47,112 nt of DNA from Candidatus Omnitrophota bacterium (lineage in GTDB: Bacteria; Omnitrophota; Gorgyraeia; Gygaellales; Profunditerraquicolaceae). Shown in pieces: positions 7,664 to 15,657 of this stretch (positions within the stretch are counted from its first letter, which is position 1; each line of letters opens with the position of its first letter). The notes beneath the pieces are model-generated. The model searched no databases and was not told the origin of the DNA. It worked only from the letters and a program-made list of their open reading frames with translations. The stretch is from positions 1-47,112 of the forward strand of contig JALOQJ010000008.1 of assembly GCA_025453445.1 (NCBI GenBank). The letters run 5' to 3'. The position numbers and the translations under genes are program-made.

Positions 7664-7990
7664 TTAAATCTTTTTTAAATCCTTGGTTAAGAAATAACTC
7701 AAGATTGTCCGAATAACTACTATCGCGCCTAATATGCCCAAACTTTGCCAAGTAGGAGTAATAATCGTCTTTACGATATCTCCGGCAATAAAAAACTCCA
7801 GGGCCAAAACCAGATAACTGCCTAATTTTAACCGGATCGCTTCATTTAACTGAATAGATTCTTTTTTTCGGAGAATCTCTTTTTTCAAAAAGTCAGATAG
7901 AGAAATAACTATGCCCCAGATCGTAATTAAAGCACCGATAATGTTTAAAACAAAGCTTGTGTTATTTACAATACTATGCAAAGGATCCAT
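7664..7990 (-). CDS. DUF1622-family membrane protein
   Basis: 108 residues with three hydrophobic segments (about 12-32, 53-75 and 80-100) and the charged element LKKEILRKKE between the first two. The pattern matches the DUF1622 family of small inner-membrane proteins of unknown function. A good SD (AAGGAG) precedes the ATG. It sits between two permeases, with gaps of 4 and 18 nt, so it is likely co-transcribed and may be an accessory subunit (inference). Confidence 0.78.
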   Translation of the reverse strand: MDPLHSIVNNTSFVLNIIGALITIWGIVISLSDFLKKEILRKKESIQLNEAIRLKLGSYLVLALEFFIAGDIVKTIITPTWQSLGILGAIVVIRTILSYFLTKDLKKI

Positions 7991-8008
7991 ATACCCTGCT
8001 CCTTTCTT

Positions 8009-9280
8009 TTATTTGCTCCAGACAAACCAAACAAAAAGATAGGCCGCGCTTACTGCAGCCAAAGTAAAAGGTATACCTATTTTCATGAAATCTTTGAAGC
8101 TTACTTCATAGCCTTCTTTTTTCAAAATACCACAGGCAACAATATTTGCAGAAGCTCCGATAGGCGTAATATTCCCTCCTAAGCTTGCGCCAATAAGTAG
8201 GCCAAAAAGGAATAATGACGGGTTGATGCCTAACTTAACAGACATAGAAATTGCCACTGGCAGCATCGCTGCTAAAAATGGAACATTATCTATAAAAGCA
8301 GATAGTATCACTGAAATGAATACTATTAAGGTATACCCTAAAAATATGTTTTCTCCTACCAGTCCGGAGAGAGATAGGGAGATAGCCTCTATCCAGCCGG
8401 TAGCGGTGATACTGCCTACCAAAATAAACACTCCCATCAGAAAAAAAGTTGTTTCCCAATCCAATGATTTTATTCCCTTAACGATAGAACTTTTATTGAC
8501 AAACTTTTCCCAAATAATGGAGATAACTGCGGCAATCATACAAAGCTGGCCTGCCATATAGGAGAAACCTGTATCAAAGAAAGACGATAGTGCTAAGAGT
8601 ACAATTAAGGCTACCAGAATTATCGTCGGCACCCATGATTTTACTTTTTCTACCGGTATGAGCGCTGTTTTTTCCTTATGGCGGCGAAAAATATAATATA
8701 AGACAAAGAAAGATGATACCGCCCCCAACTCAACCGCAAAGAAAATGCTCGGCCTACCTTTATAAAAGAAAAAATCCATAAAATTCATTTTGGCAAAGCC
8801 GCCCAAAAGCATGCTCGGCGGATCACCAATTAATGTTGCCGTGCCCTGCAAATTACTGGAAACAGCAATGGCAATCATCATTTTCATAGGATTTATTTTT
8901 AACTTTTTTGCCAGAGAAAGAGCAATTGGAGCAACAATCAGCACAGTAGCGACATTCTCCACAAAAGCGGAAATAAATCCGGTCAAAAAGCAAATTAATA
9001 ATATCGCCCAAGCAGTATTCCTGGCTTTATCAACAATAATTTCAGCAATATACGCAGGAACACGGCTCTGCATAAAAATATCGGCAACTACCAGTGTGCC
9101 GACAAATATACCCATGACATTCCAGTTAATTGATACAAAAGCGTCTTTAAAAGAAATTATACCTGCCAAAATAAGCATGCCGGCACTAATCACAGCAACC
9201 TGAGTCCTTTTGCGCGGAAGAAAAACAAACAACAGGTAAGCGGTTATAAAAACCAATAAAGCAATAATCTTTTTATCCAT
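8009..9280 (-). CDS. ArsB/NhaD-type anion or Na+/H+ permease
   Basis: 423 residues with about eleven membrane segments. The internal repeat motifs SSNLQGTATLIGDPPSMLLGG and GASLGGNITPIGASANIVACG are the signature of the ion transporter superfamily (ArsB, NhaD, SLC13). The gene follows thiE without an SD (10-nt gap). No arsC or arsR is nearby, so arsenite export is not supported; Na+/H+ antiport or anion transport is equally likely. A second family member lies at 32260-33654. Confidence 0.82.
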   Translation of the reverse strand: MDKKIIALLVFITAYLLFVFLPRKRTQVAVISAGMLILAGIISFKDAFVSINWNVMGIFVGTLVVADIFMQSRVPAYIAEIIVDKARNTAWAILLICFLTGFISAFVENVATVLIVAPIALSLAKKLKINPMKMMIAIAVSSNLQGTATLIGDPPSMLLGGFAKMNFMDFFFYKGRPSIFFAVELGAVSSFFVLYYIFRRHKEKTALIPVEKVKSWVPTIILVALIVLLALSSFFDTGFSYMAGQLCMIAAVISIIWEKFVNKSSIVKGIKSLDWETTFFLMGVFILVGSITATGWIEAISLSLSGLVGENIFLGYTLIVFISVILSAFIDNVPFLAAMLPVAISMSVKLGINPSLFLFGLLIGASLGGNITPIGASANIVACGILKKEGYEVSFKDFMKIGIPFTLAAVSAAYLFVWFVWSK

Positions 9281-9290
9281 TTTAATTGGG

Positions 9291-9890
9291 CTAGAAAAAT
9301 CTTTGAAACTTTCCTATCTCCTTTTTAACATCCTTCTTTGTTACCAATGCCTGTATCGCGCACAAACAATCCGCTCCGGAAGATATAACTTGTTTCGCAT
9401 TAGATAAATTGATACCTCCGACAGCAACAACTGGAATCTTGACATGCTTTTTTATCTTCCTGATTAAATCCGGGCCACAAGCCGAACCCGCATCTTTCTT
9501 TGTGCTAGTAGGGAAAATCGGTGATACACCCAGATAATCTGCGCCTGATTTTTCTGCCTGAATTGCTTCGCGCAAATTGTGTACTGTCAGGCCGATAATG
9601 CGAATTTTGCCGATTAGTTTCCTTGCAACCGCATATGGCATGTCGCCTTGGCCCAAATGCACGCCGTCTGCTCCAACTGCCAAAGCTATATCAATCCTGT
9701 CATTAATTATCAGAATAGTATCTTTGCAAATCTGCCTCAACTTTGAGGCCTCTTTAAACATTTCTTCTGTGCTAGCTTGCTTATTCCTGTATTGTACAAC
9801 ACCGACACCTGCTTTTAAAGCATTTTTGACATCGCTAAAAATGCCTGCGCGGCTTAATTCCTTATCAGTAACAAAATAAATTCCCCTCAC
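9291..9890 (-). CDS. thiE: Thiamin phosphate synthase
   Basis: 199 residues with a TIM-barrel fold. Visible family motifs are VQYRNK (diphosphate region), IINDRIDIALAVGADGVHLGQGD, LGVSPIFPTSTK and VVAVGGI. It joins HMP pyrophosphate and thiazole phosphate to give thiamin phosphate. It starts at a GTG overlapping the thiM stop (GTGA junction), so the two are translationally coupled. It is under the TPP riboswitch upstream of thi4. Confidence 0.95.
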   Translation of the reverse strand: MRGIYFVTDKELSRAGIFSDVKNALKAGVGVVQYRNKQASTEEMFKEASKLRQICKDTILIINDRIDIALAVGADGVHLGQGDMPYAVARKLIGKIRIIGLTVHNLREAIQAEKSGADYLGVSPIFPTSTKKDAGSACGPDLIRKIKKHVKIPVVAVGGINLSNAKQVISSGADCLCAIQALVTKKDVKKEIGKFQRFF

Positions 9891-10690
9891 GCTTCTATTT
9901 TCTGCATTTTATCCAGTATTTTTTTATCCAGATGAAAAATACAATCAAACAATTTTTCTTTAAAAGTCCCCGGCCCGGAAGATTTCTTAACAGCACATTC
10001 TGCAGCTACTTCAAAACACACCAAGGCTGCTGCTGAAGCATATACTAGATCATGTTCTACTGCGGCAAAAGCGCCTATAATTGATGCAGCCATACATCCT
10101 GTTCCGACGATGCTTGGCATCATCGGATGGCCATTTTTTATAACATAGGTTTTGCTCCCATCGGTTACAATATCATCTTTTGCGGTTACTACAACTATGC
10201 ACTCTCTCTTGCGTGCAAGTTCTTTAGCCAGCCCAATCATATCTTTCACAACCTCTGCTGCATCTACCCCTCTTGTCCTGATATCTTCGCCGCATATGCG
10301 CGCGATTTCTGAAACATTTCCTTTAATAATATCTATTCCGGCCTCATCCAATAATTCAAAGCTTTTTTTATCGCGAAATTGAGTAGCTCCTGCGCCGCAA
10401 ACATCCAAAACAACTGGTATGCCTTTTTGATTAGCGCTGACTGCGGCGATCTTCATCGACTCAATAAACTCCCGATCAAGAGTACCGATATTTAATACGA
10501 GCGATGAAGCAAGGCGCGCCATTTCTGCCACTTCTTCTTTTGCATGGGACATTACAGGAGAAGCACCGATAACTTTGATAATATTAGCACAGTCGTAAAT
10601 TGTCACCCAATTAGTCAAATGATGCACAACCGGCTTTGTATCCCGAATTTTCTTTAATAATGTATACACATCTAGCTTTATCTTTTTCAC
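9887..10690 (-). CDS. thiM: Hydroxyethylthiazole kinase
   Basis: 267 residues of the ribokinase-like ThiM family. It has the N-terminal VHHLTNWVTIYDCAN, the substrate-site GASPVMSHAKEEV and the catalytic GTGCMAASIIGAF. It phosphorylates the thiazole alcohol, which allows salvage of the thiazole moiety. The GTG start at 10690 has GAGG 5 nt upstream. Its presence next to thi4 means both de novo and salvage thiazole routes are available. Confidence 0.95.
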   Translation of the reverse strand: MKKIKLDVYTLLKKIRDTKPVVHHLTNWVTIYDCANIIKVIGASPVMSHAKEEVAEMARLASSLVLNIGTLDREFIESMKIAAVSANQKGIPVVLDVCGAGATQFRDKKSFELLDEAGIDIIKGNVSEIARICGEDIRTRGVDAAEVVKDMIGLAKELARKRECIVVVTAKDDIVTDGSKTYVIKNGHPMMPSIVGTGCMAASIIGAFAAVEHDLVYASAAALVCFEVAAECAVKKSSGPGTFKEKLFDCIFHLDKKILDKMQKIEA

Positions 10691-10709
10691 AACATCCTCA
10701 CATTTGCCT

Positions 10710-11486
10710 CTAGCTTAATTCTTTAATTATCTGCTGCGCAACCTTCCTGCCTGATAAAAGCATGCCTCCGAAAATCGGCCCCATGCGCGGCCCGCCAAAA
10801 ACAGCATTTGCGCACATCCCGCAAGTATAAAGCCCATTCGCAACTTCTTTGGAATTCTTCACAATAGTTTCTTCGCCTACCTCTGCCCACATTGATTGTT
10901 CACCCATTAGTTTACCAGTTTTAGTCTTCAGCTTCAAGCCGGATTTTCTCTCAGCGATACGTACAACTTCTGCAGCATGTCCTGTGGCATCAATTACAAA
11001 TTTTGCCCGCATAGTAATTGGATCCACATGCAGGTTTGCGATCTCTACGGCAGTCCAGTTTAGAACCAAGCCGCAAATACGATTTTTCCTGATCATTACG
11101 TCTTCGGCGCTAAGTAGATTAAATATTTTTAAACCTGCCTTTACAGCTTTTGAACAAATAGTTGATACGCATTCAATGGAATCCGCCAGATAATAACCCG
11201 GTTCATAAACCCGAGTTCTTACATTAAATTCCTCAAGGATCTTTTTCGCCTTTTCCTGCACTACGATTTCATTAAACATAATCCCGCCACCCCACATTCC
11301 TCCTCCAACAGAAAGCTTCCTTTCAAAAAGCACTACTTTTTTGCCTGCTTTAGCCAAGTAATACCCACAAGCCATCCCTGCAGGCCCTGCACCGACAATC
11401 GCCACATCCACATCTAAAGCCTTAATCAATTTGTCCTTGTATGACTCAATAATCGCTTTGGAAACTTTAATATCATCAATTTGCAT
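10710..11486 (-). CDS. thi4: Thi4-type thiazole synthase (sulfide-dependent form)
   Basis: 258 residues. It has an FAD-binding [18 protein letters not shown], then [12 protein letters not shown], and a C-terminal [16 protein letters not shown]. The position that is a sacrificial Cys in the plant and yeast suicide enzymes is His here (NLHVDP), as in archaeal sulfide-dependent Thi4, so this enzyme should use free sulfide and turn over repeatedly. It makes ADP-thiazole from NAD and glycine. The ATG at 11486 is preferred over 11498 because GGAGG sits 5 nt ahead of it. Confidence 0.93.
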   Translation of the reverse strand: MQIDDIKVSKAIIESYKDKLIKALDVDVAIVGAGPAGMACGYYLAKAGKKVVLFERKLSVGGGMWGGGIMFNEIVVQEKAKKILEEFNVRTRVYEPGYYLADSIECVSTICSKAVKAGLKIFNLLSAEDVMIRKNRICGLVLNWTAVEIANLHVDPITMRAKFVIDATGHAAEVVRIAERKSGLKLKTKTGKLMGEQSMWAEVGEETIVKNSKEVANGLYTCGMCANAVFGGPRMGPIFGGMLLSGRKVAQQIIKELS

Positions 11487-11580
11487 ATCTTCCTCCATAA
11501 TTTATTTATGCTTCTCTCTCCCTCGCCTCAATGTAAATACGTTCAACTCAAAGCATGTACGGCAGGCTCGGGATTATTTC

Positions 11581-11647
11581 GCAGACGTAAAATACTTTGT
11601 AGCTACGACTACGATTTACGTCGCTATCCACTCCGTAAATCGTCTGC
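11581..11647. repeat. Multi-armed inverted-repeat element between riboswitch terminator and thi4
   Basis: Three overlapping perfect inverted repeats lie here: GCAGACG/CGTCTGC (11581-11587 and 11641-11647), GACGTAAA/TTTACGTC (11584-11591 and 11615-11622) and ACGATTTACG/CGTAAATCGT (11611-11620 and 11634-11643). The last two cannot form together. The rest of 11487-11649 has no ORF with support. It looks like an intergenic insertion or dispersed repeat, or alternative leader hairpins; only one copy is seen here. Confidence 0.6.
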
Positions 11648-11649
11648 TC

Positions 11650-11683
11650 AATAAAAAACCCTCATGCCAATTGCATAAGGGTT
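11650..11683 (-). terminator. Intrinsic terminator of the TPP riboswitch
   Basis: The stem AACCCT-x-ATGC pairs with GCAT-x-AGGGTT (11 positions, one mismatch, 5-nt loop) and is followed by a run of six T on the minus strand. It lies directly after the THI element, so it is the likely expression platform: TPP binding favours termination before thi4. Confidence 0.88.
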
Positions 11684-11695
11684 ACATATTCCTGC

Positions 11696-11790
11696 CTCCT
11701 TTCCCTCCGCTGGCATTATCCAGATCAGGTTATTTGGGTAATCCGCTTATTCCACGGAACTCTCAGGCCGCCCATAGCGACCTCCCCCAT
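11696..11790 (-). promoter_or_regulatory. TPP (THI-box) riboswitch
   Basis: On the minus strand the element has GGGGGAG at its 5' end, the conserved CTGAGA, then AACCTGATCTGGATAATGCC and AGCGGAGGGA, the hallmark TPP aptamer blocks in the correct order. It lies upstream of thi4-thiM-thiE and downstream of a promoter at 11801-11834. Confidence 0.95.
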
Positions 11791-11800
11791 ATTTATATTA

Positions 11801-11834
11801 ATTATATCCTAAACTATTCTTTATTCTCTGTCAA
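11801..11834 (-). promoter_or_regulatory. Promoter of the thiamin operon
   Basis: A consensus -35 TTGACA (11829-11834) is followed 17 nt later by TAGGAT (11806-11811), which runs into a perfect TATAAT (11801-11806) at 22-nt spacing. The first is the better-spaced -10. The start site would be a few bases before the riboswitch. Confidence 0.68.
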
Positions 11835-11849
11835 GTAAAAACCAAACTC

Positions 11850-12692
11850 TCATCCGCCGATAGTTTTCCTTTCCCGCACCACAACCATCCGCCATTCAAT
11901 ACCATGCAGCCTAATCGTGGTCCAGGCAGCATCTTTATTCACCGGGTCTTGCAGGCCTTTATTTAAAAAATTATAGCTGCCGAAACCTGATTCCTCTGCA
12001 GCAATCCTTCTACAGAGCGCAACATAAGAAGGGAATGGTTTATACATCGGATCCTCAAAAACATTCCTGCCGATTTCGTCTTTATCCGGATCGTAAAGGG
12101 TCAAGCCGTCTTTCTGAATGATCCAGACATCTAGAGGCCCGCTGGCAACTATCGGCATAATAATCGGGGCAAATATTTTTTCATACGCGATTAATACATT
12201 CGCCGAGCCGGTAAATTTATTGCCGTCACTAAATACAGGGTAACAGAAATCAATAGCCTGCTGGCCTTCTTCGGAAAGAAAAACATTACTTACCGCCGGC
12301 TGCTGAGTCTTATGCGAACGGATAATATGCTCCTGAGCGCTGATATCTTTACCTTCAAATTCTTTATATTTCTCCGGCTCAATACTTACCATAATCCCGT
12401 CGGAATTTACCGCCACGCAATCAACTGCATATGCTTTCCCCTGACAAAGATTATTCAATATTTTTCTTGCCTCGGGACCGGTTAATCCGCTGGTGGCAAG
12501 TTCTTTTGCAGCTGAGGCAAGGCCATCTTCTATATTTTTAAAAACCTTATTTACCTTAACCTTCAATTCCTCCAACACAATGCGCGGATCATTAATACTG
12601 CCGGCACTGATTTCAGTTATTTCTGCTGCCAAAGCAGTAACGCTGCAAAAGAAAAAAATACAGCCTATTGCCAAACCAGCTAATTTTTTCAT
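11850..12692 (-). CDS. Exported Cache-domain protein
   Basis: 280 residues with a cleavable signal peptide (cleavage near VTALAAE). The body has a Cache-like pattern: VAVNSDGIMVSIEPEKYKEF, GKDISAQEH, then PAVSNVF and IDFCYPVF. These periplasmic PAS-like folds bind small ligands and usually sit on chemoreceptors or kinases, but here no transmembrane helix or signalling domain follows. It may be a free ligand-binding protein. An AAGGAG SD precedes the ATG. It is the last gene of the feo-thiI-amrS side run. Confidence 0.75.
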   Translation of the reverse strand: MKKLAGLAIGCIFFFCSVTALAAEITEISAGSINDPRIVLEELKVKVNKVFKNIEDGLASAAKELATSGLTGPEARKILNNLCQGKAYAVDCVAVNSDGIMVSIEPEKYKEFEGKDISAQEHIIRSHKTQQPAVSNVFLSEEGQQAIDFCYPVFSDGNKFTGSANVLIAYEKIFAPIIMPIVASGPLDVWIIQKDGLTLYDPDKDEIGRNVFEDPMYKPFPSYVALCRRIAAEESGFGSYNFLNKGLQDPVNKDAAWTTIRLHGIEWRMVVVRERKTIGG

Positions 12693-12701
12693 TTTATCTC
12701 C

Positions 12702-13187
12702 TTATCGCGTCTCAGGCGAAAACTGTTTCAGGTAAACCACTGCCCGGTTTATATTATTTACTTCGCTTGCTTCCAGGACCTGATTTTCAGGGTCAATAAT
12801 TGCGGAAACAATATAATTGCCCTTTACCCAAGCCATCGGCTTATAGGGCGCACAACGCAGCTCTACTTCGCCGTCTTTCTTTATCGGCGGGACATCGATT
12901 GTACCTTTTAAAGCCTCGCTAATCCTCAAACAGTCTAAATCATCGTCGCAATCAGTTGCTAAGCACTCAAACTTCAGCTTATTTTTCGGGGCATCAGCTG
13001 TGCCATGGTTATGAACAAGGATTTTTACTACACCTATAGGCTCACCGTCTTTTGAGGGAGGATCAAAAACAACTGAATGCACCGATAAATCCGGCAAGTT
13101 AACATTAGTTTTATTTTCTGCCAGGGCAGTGACAAAAAATAAAACTCCGAATACCGGCAGCAAAAAATAAACTTTTAAACTCCTCAT
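12702..13187 (-). CDS. Exported CARDB-like protein
   Basis: 161 residues with a signal peptide (to about TALAE). The remainder has a CARDB-type beta-sandwich pattern: LPDLSVHSVVFDPP at the start, HNHGTADAP in the middle and DPENQVLEASEVNN near the end. Four Cys cluster in the CLATDCDDDLDC and LRCAP segments and could form disulfides. CARDB domains mediate extracellular binding. The 9-nt gap to the Cache gene and the SD GGGGAG suggest co-expression. Confidence 0.72.
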   Translation of the reverse strand: MRSLKVYFLLPVFGVLFFVTALAENKTNVNLPDLSVHSVVFDPPSKDGEPIGVVKILVHNHGTADAPKNKLKFECLATDCDDDLDCLRISEALKGTIDVPPIKKDGEVELRCAPYKPMAWVKGNYIVSAIIDPENQVLEASEVNNINRAVVYLKQFSPETR

Positions 13188-13209
13188 TAATTCTCCCCTT
13201 CTAAATTAA

Positions 13210-13578
13210 TCACTCAACATATAAAGCCAATACCGCACCGGTGGACCTATCGACAAACACCCATGTATTTTTGCCTTTTAAGCCCGGCTTTGGCTTGATC
13301 GCCAAACAGACCGCCTGATAATCTTTGCCAGCCAGCACATCAAATTTAGCCGCCATTTCCCTATCGAGCCCCTCAAACTTAGCTTCCCATTTACCATTGG
13401 CAATATCATAAATAATCATCCGTTCTTTAATTTTGCCTTCTAATTGTTCAAAGGCATTCACCGCTATTTGCACGATTTTTTCTTTCGATAGCTTTTCCTG
13501 CGACTGCGAAAATATTTTCTGCTTTGGTAAAATTAATAACAAAAATAATAGGACAATTATAACTACAGGTTGTTTCAT
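13210..13578 (-). CDS. Small exported protein of unknown function
   Basis: 122 residues. A hydrophobic N-terminal segment (about 5-17) is followed by SQSQEKLSKEKIVQIAVNAF and a C-terminal NTWVFVDRSTGAVLALYVE. The end resembles PepSY-like or related small beta folds, but that is weak. It starts 4 nt after the amrS stop and runs into the CARDB and Cache genes. No function can be assigned. Confidence 0.62.
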   Translation of the reverse strand: MKQPVVIIVLLFLLLILPKQKIFSQSQEKLSKEKIVQIAVNAFEQLEGKIKERMIIYDIANGKWEAKFEGLDREMAAKFDVLAGKDYQAVCLAIKPKPGLKGKNTWVFVDRSTGAVLALYVE

Positions 13579-13582
13579 CTAT

Positions 13583-14593
13583 TTATTCAAATACTCCGGC
13601 TATATCCTCCTGGCAAAAAAGGCATTGGCCTTGTTTTATATTATACTCCAGGATATTAAAACCTTCCCTCTTTATTAAATATTTCTTACAGATAGGGCAG
13701 CTGGTATCGCTGCCAAACCCATAGACATTGCCCGCATAAACAAATTCCAATCCTGCCTTTTTCCCTATTGCTACGGCTTTTTCCAGCGTTGCCTCAGGGG
13801 TAGCATGCTGTTGGGTAAGTTTATAATCCGGGTGGAACCGAGAAACATGCCAAGGCATATTTTTATCAATACCAACGATAAAATCAGCAATTGCTCTTAA
13901 CTCCTCATCAGAATCATTCTGTCCGGGAATAATTAAAGTTGTGACTTCAACCCATATCCCCATTTTTTTCATCAACTTTATGGAATTCAAAACTGGCTGA
14001 AGGCTGCCCGCACAAATATTTCTATAGGACTCCTCTTTAAAAAATTTTAGATCGACATTCGCAGCATCCAGATACGGTTTAATTAACTCCAAACATTCTG
14101 CACTCATATAGCCATTAGTAACAAATATGTTTTTTAAACCGTGCTCCTTGGTAAGTTTTGCTGTTTCATAAGCATACTCAAAAAATATTGTCGGTTCAGT
14201 ATAGGTATATGAAATACTTGTGCATTTATTTTTCAGCGCTTCATTAACGATATCTATAGGTAAAAATTCTGTGCCCTTGCATGGCCCATCTCTAAAAGAA
14301 CACTGGGAAATTTCCCAATTCTGGCAAAATTCACAGCGGAAATTACACCCGACAGTTGCAACTGAAAAACTGTTTGAACCGGGAAGGAAATGATAGAGCG
14401 GTTTTTTCTCGATCGGATCCACATGCGCTGCAATTACCTCACCGTAAGCATAGGTAAAAAGTGCACCGCCTAAATTTTGCCTTACTCCGCAGAAACCAAA
14501 CTTCTGATCACTAATTTTACAATGATGGCTGCAGAGAAAACAATTTACCGACTGATTATCTGACTTTTCATAAAGCAGGGCTTCTTTTTTCAT
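13583..14593 (-). CDS. amrS: AmrS-type radical SAM enzyme
   Basis: 336 residues. The radical SAM cluster motif is NFRCEFCQNW (CxxxCxxC: VGCNFRCEFC). The N-terminus has CFLCSHHCKI and FCGVRQN, typical of the AmmeMemoRadiSam radical SAM enzyme. The C-terminus has two extra CxxC pairs (CPICKKY and CLFCQED), an additional zinc-ribbon-like element. AMMECR1 and Memo partners are not in the window. It overlaps the ThiI-like gene by 4 nt (ATGA). Confidence 0.88.
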   Translation of the reverse strand: MKKEALLYEKSDNQSVNCFLCSHHCKISDQKFGFCGVRQNLGGALFTYAYGEVIAAHVDPIEKKPLYHFLPGSNSFSVATVGCNFRCEFCQNWEISQCSFRDGPCKGTEFLPIDIVNEALKNKCTSISYTYTEPTIFFEYAYETAKLTKEHGLKNIFVTNGYMSAECLELIKPYLDAANVDLKFFKEESYRNICAGSLQPVLNSIKLMKKMGIWVEVTTLIIPGQNDSDEELRAIADFIVGIDKNMPWHVSRFHPDYKLTQQHATPEATLEKAVAIGKKAGLEFVYAGNVYGFGSDTSCPICKKYLIKREGFNILEYNIKQGQCLFCQEDIAGVFE

Positions 14594-15594
14594 ATTCTTA
14601 AGCTTTGTAACTGATCTTCTTCAATAGACGAAACCATAACAGAATTTGATTCCTGAGAGGGAAATTTTTTATAAAATATGGCTGCTTCAGTTTTATTGTT
14701 AAGATCGCAATAGCGGCAGGTAATCTGAGCGGATAATCTAATCAGTTCTGTATCTAAGTTGCCTCTGGCTAATGATGTTGGGCCTGCCAGTTGTTCATTA
14801 GGATAAAATAAGTAATCCTGCGGCTTAACTAACTTCTCCAGTTCTAAATCTTCTTTTTCATCGCGTCCGACGATTAATTTCGCACTTGCTGAAAGCCTGA
14901 AATGCCTGCCTAACTTTAATAATGTTGTGTTATCGGTATTTAATTCTTTGTATGCGATTAAATCCTTAAGCCGCTTGGAAAACTCCGGGTCAGTCAACAA
15001 ACATCCCCCTGCCGGCCAGGCAAAATCTTTAATTCCGAAATTATTTGCCAGGTCTAACTGCGGCCTGCGGCTCCTTCCTGAGAAGTTAAGCAATTCACTA
15101 CGCTTCACCCATCCTGAGCTTTCCGGAATAGTCTCAGGAAGCAATTTGGCAGAAAGCGGCCTTAGTACCAGATTTTCAAGGCCTGATCTTTTGGCAATTA
15201 CCTGCAGCGCATCTTTATGCTGCGACATCGGCCGCTGGCCCAATACTTCCCCGGTAACCACAAATTGCGCGTCAATTTCTTTCATTAATTCTTTCACTTC
15301 TGAAAGCATGAATATTTTACAATCGATGCAAGGGTTCATATTTGAACCGAAGCCGTGCTTGGGTTTATCAAGCAGCTTAAGAAAACCTTCACTAATATCA
15401 ATTATTTTCAGCTCTTGGCCTAAATTATCTCTTACTAACTGTGCTGTATTGTCACTTTTTGAAGATACTTCTTTGTCGCGGTGGCAGAAAGGGATTCTAA
15501 AATTGAGGGGGAAAATTTCTACATTTTGATCTTTGATAACTTTAGCAGCTAAGATACTATCCAAACCTCCGGAAATTAAGGCAATTGCTTTCAC
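14590..15594 (-). CDS. ThiI-like PP-loop thiolation protein with NFACT-R_2-like tail
   Basis: 334 residues. A PP-loop ISGGLDSILAAK opens the protein; it is followed by CIDCK and an extended ATPase domain (TGEVLGQRPMSQ) as in ThiI-type tRNA 4-thiouridine synthases. Residues about 215-260 (LLKLGRHFRLSASAKLIVGRDEKED) match the NFACT-R_2 RNA-binding tail. THUMP and rhodanese domains are absent. It likely acts on tRNA sulfur modification. The start is GTG at 15594 in the 3' arm of an RNA hairpin. Confidence 0.82.
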   Translation of the reverse strand: MKAIALISGGLDSILAAKVIKDQNVEIFPLNFRIPFCHRDKEVSSKSDNTAQLVRDNLGQELKIIDISEGFLKLLDKPKHGFGSNMNPCIDCKIFMLSEVKELMKEIDAQFVVTGEVLGQRPMSQHKDALQVIAKRSGLENLVLRPLSAKLLPETIPESSGWVKRSELLNFSGRSRRPQLDLANNFGIKDFAWPAGGCLLTDPEFSKRLKDLIAYKELNTDNTTLLKLGRHFRLSASAKLIVGRDEKEDLELEKLVKPQDYLFYPNEQLAGPTSLARGNLDTELIRLSAQITCRYCDLNNKTEAAIFYKKFPSQESNSVMVSSIEEDQLQSLRI

Positions 15595-15647
15595 CCCGCC
15601 CTTCCTCCCATAATAGAAACCCGCCCCATTACCTAGGAAGGGCGGGG
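15594..15647 (-). promoter_or_regulatory. 13-bp hairpin that buries the start region of the ThiI-like gene
   Basis: The arms CCCCGCCCTTCCT and AGGAAGGGCGGGG are perfect complements around a 28-nt loop. The downstream arm contains the purine-rich ribosome-binding stretch and the first base of the GTG start. Inside the loop, GGGCGGG can instead pair with the upstream CCCGCCC and is followed by TTTCTATT, a weak terminator-like form. The two folds are exclusive. Confidence 0.62.
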
Positions 15648-15657
15648 TTCATCCCTA

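Noticed and set aside
8009-9280. Arsenic resistance operon
   Set aside because: The permease fits ArsB/NhaD broadly, but no arsR, arsC, arsA or arsM partner is adjacent.
14927-15529. 200-codon plus ORF
   Set aside because: Antisense to the ThiI-like PP-loop gene, which has clear motifs in its own frame.
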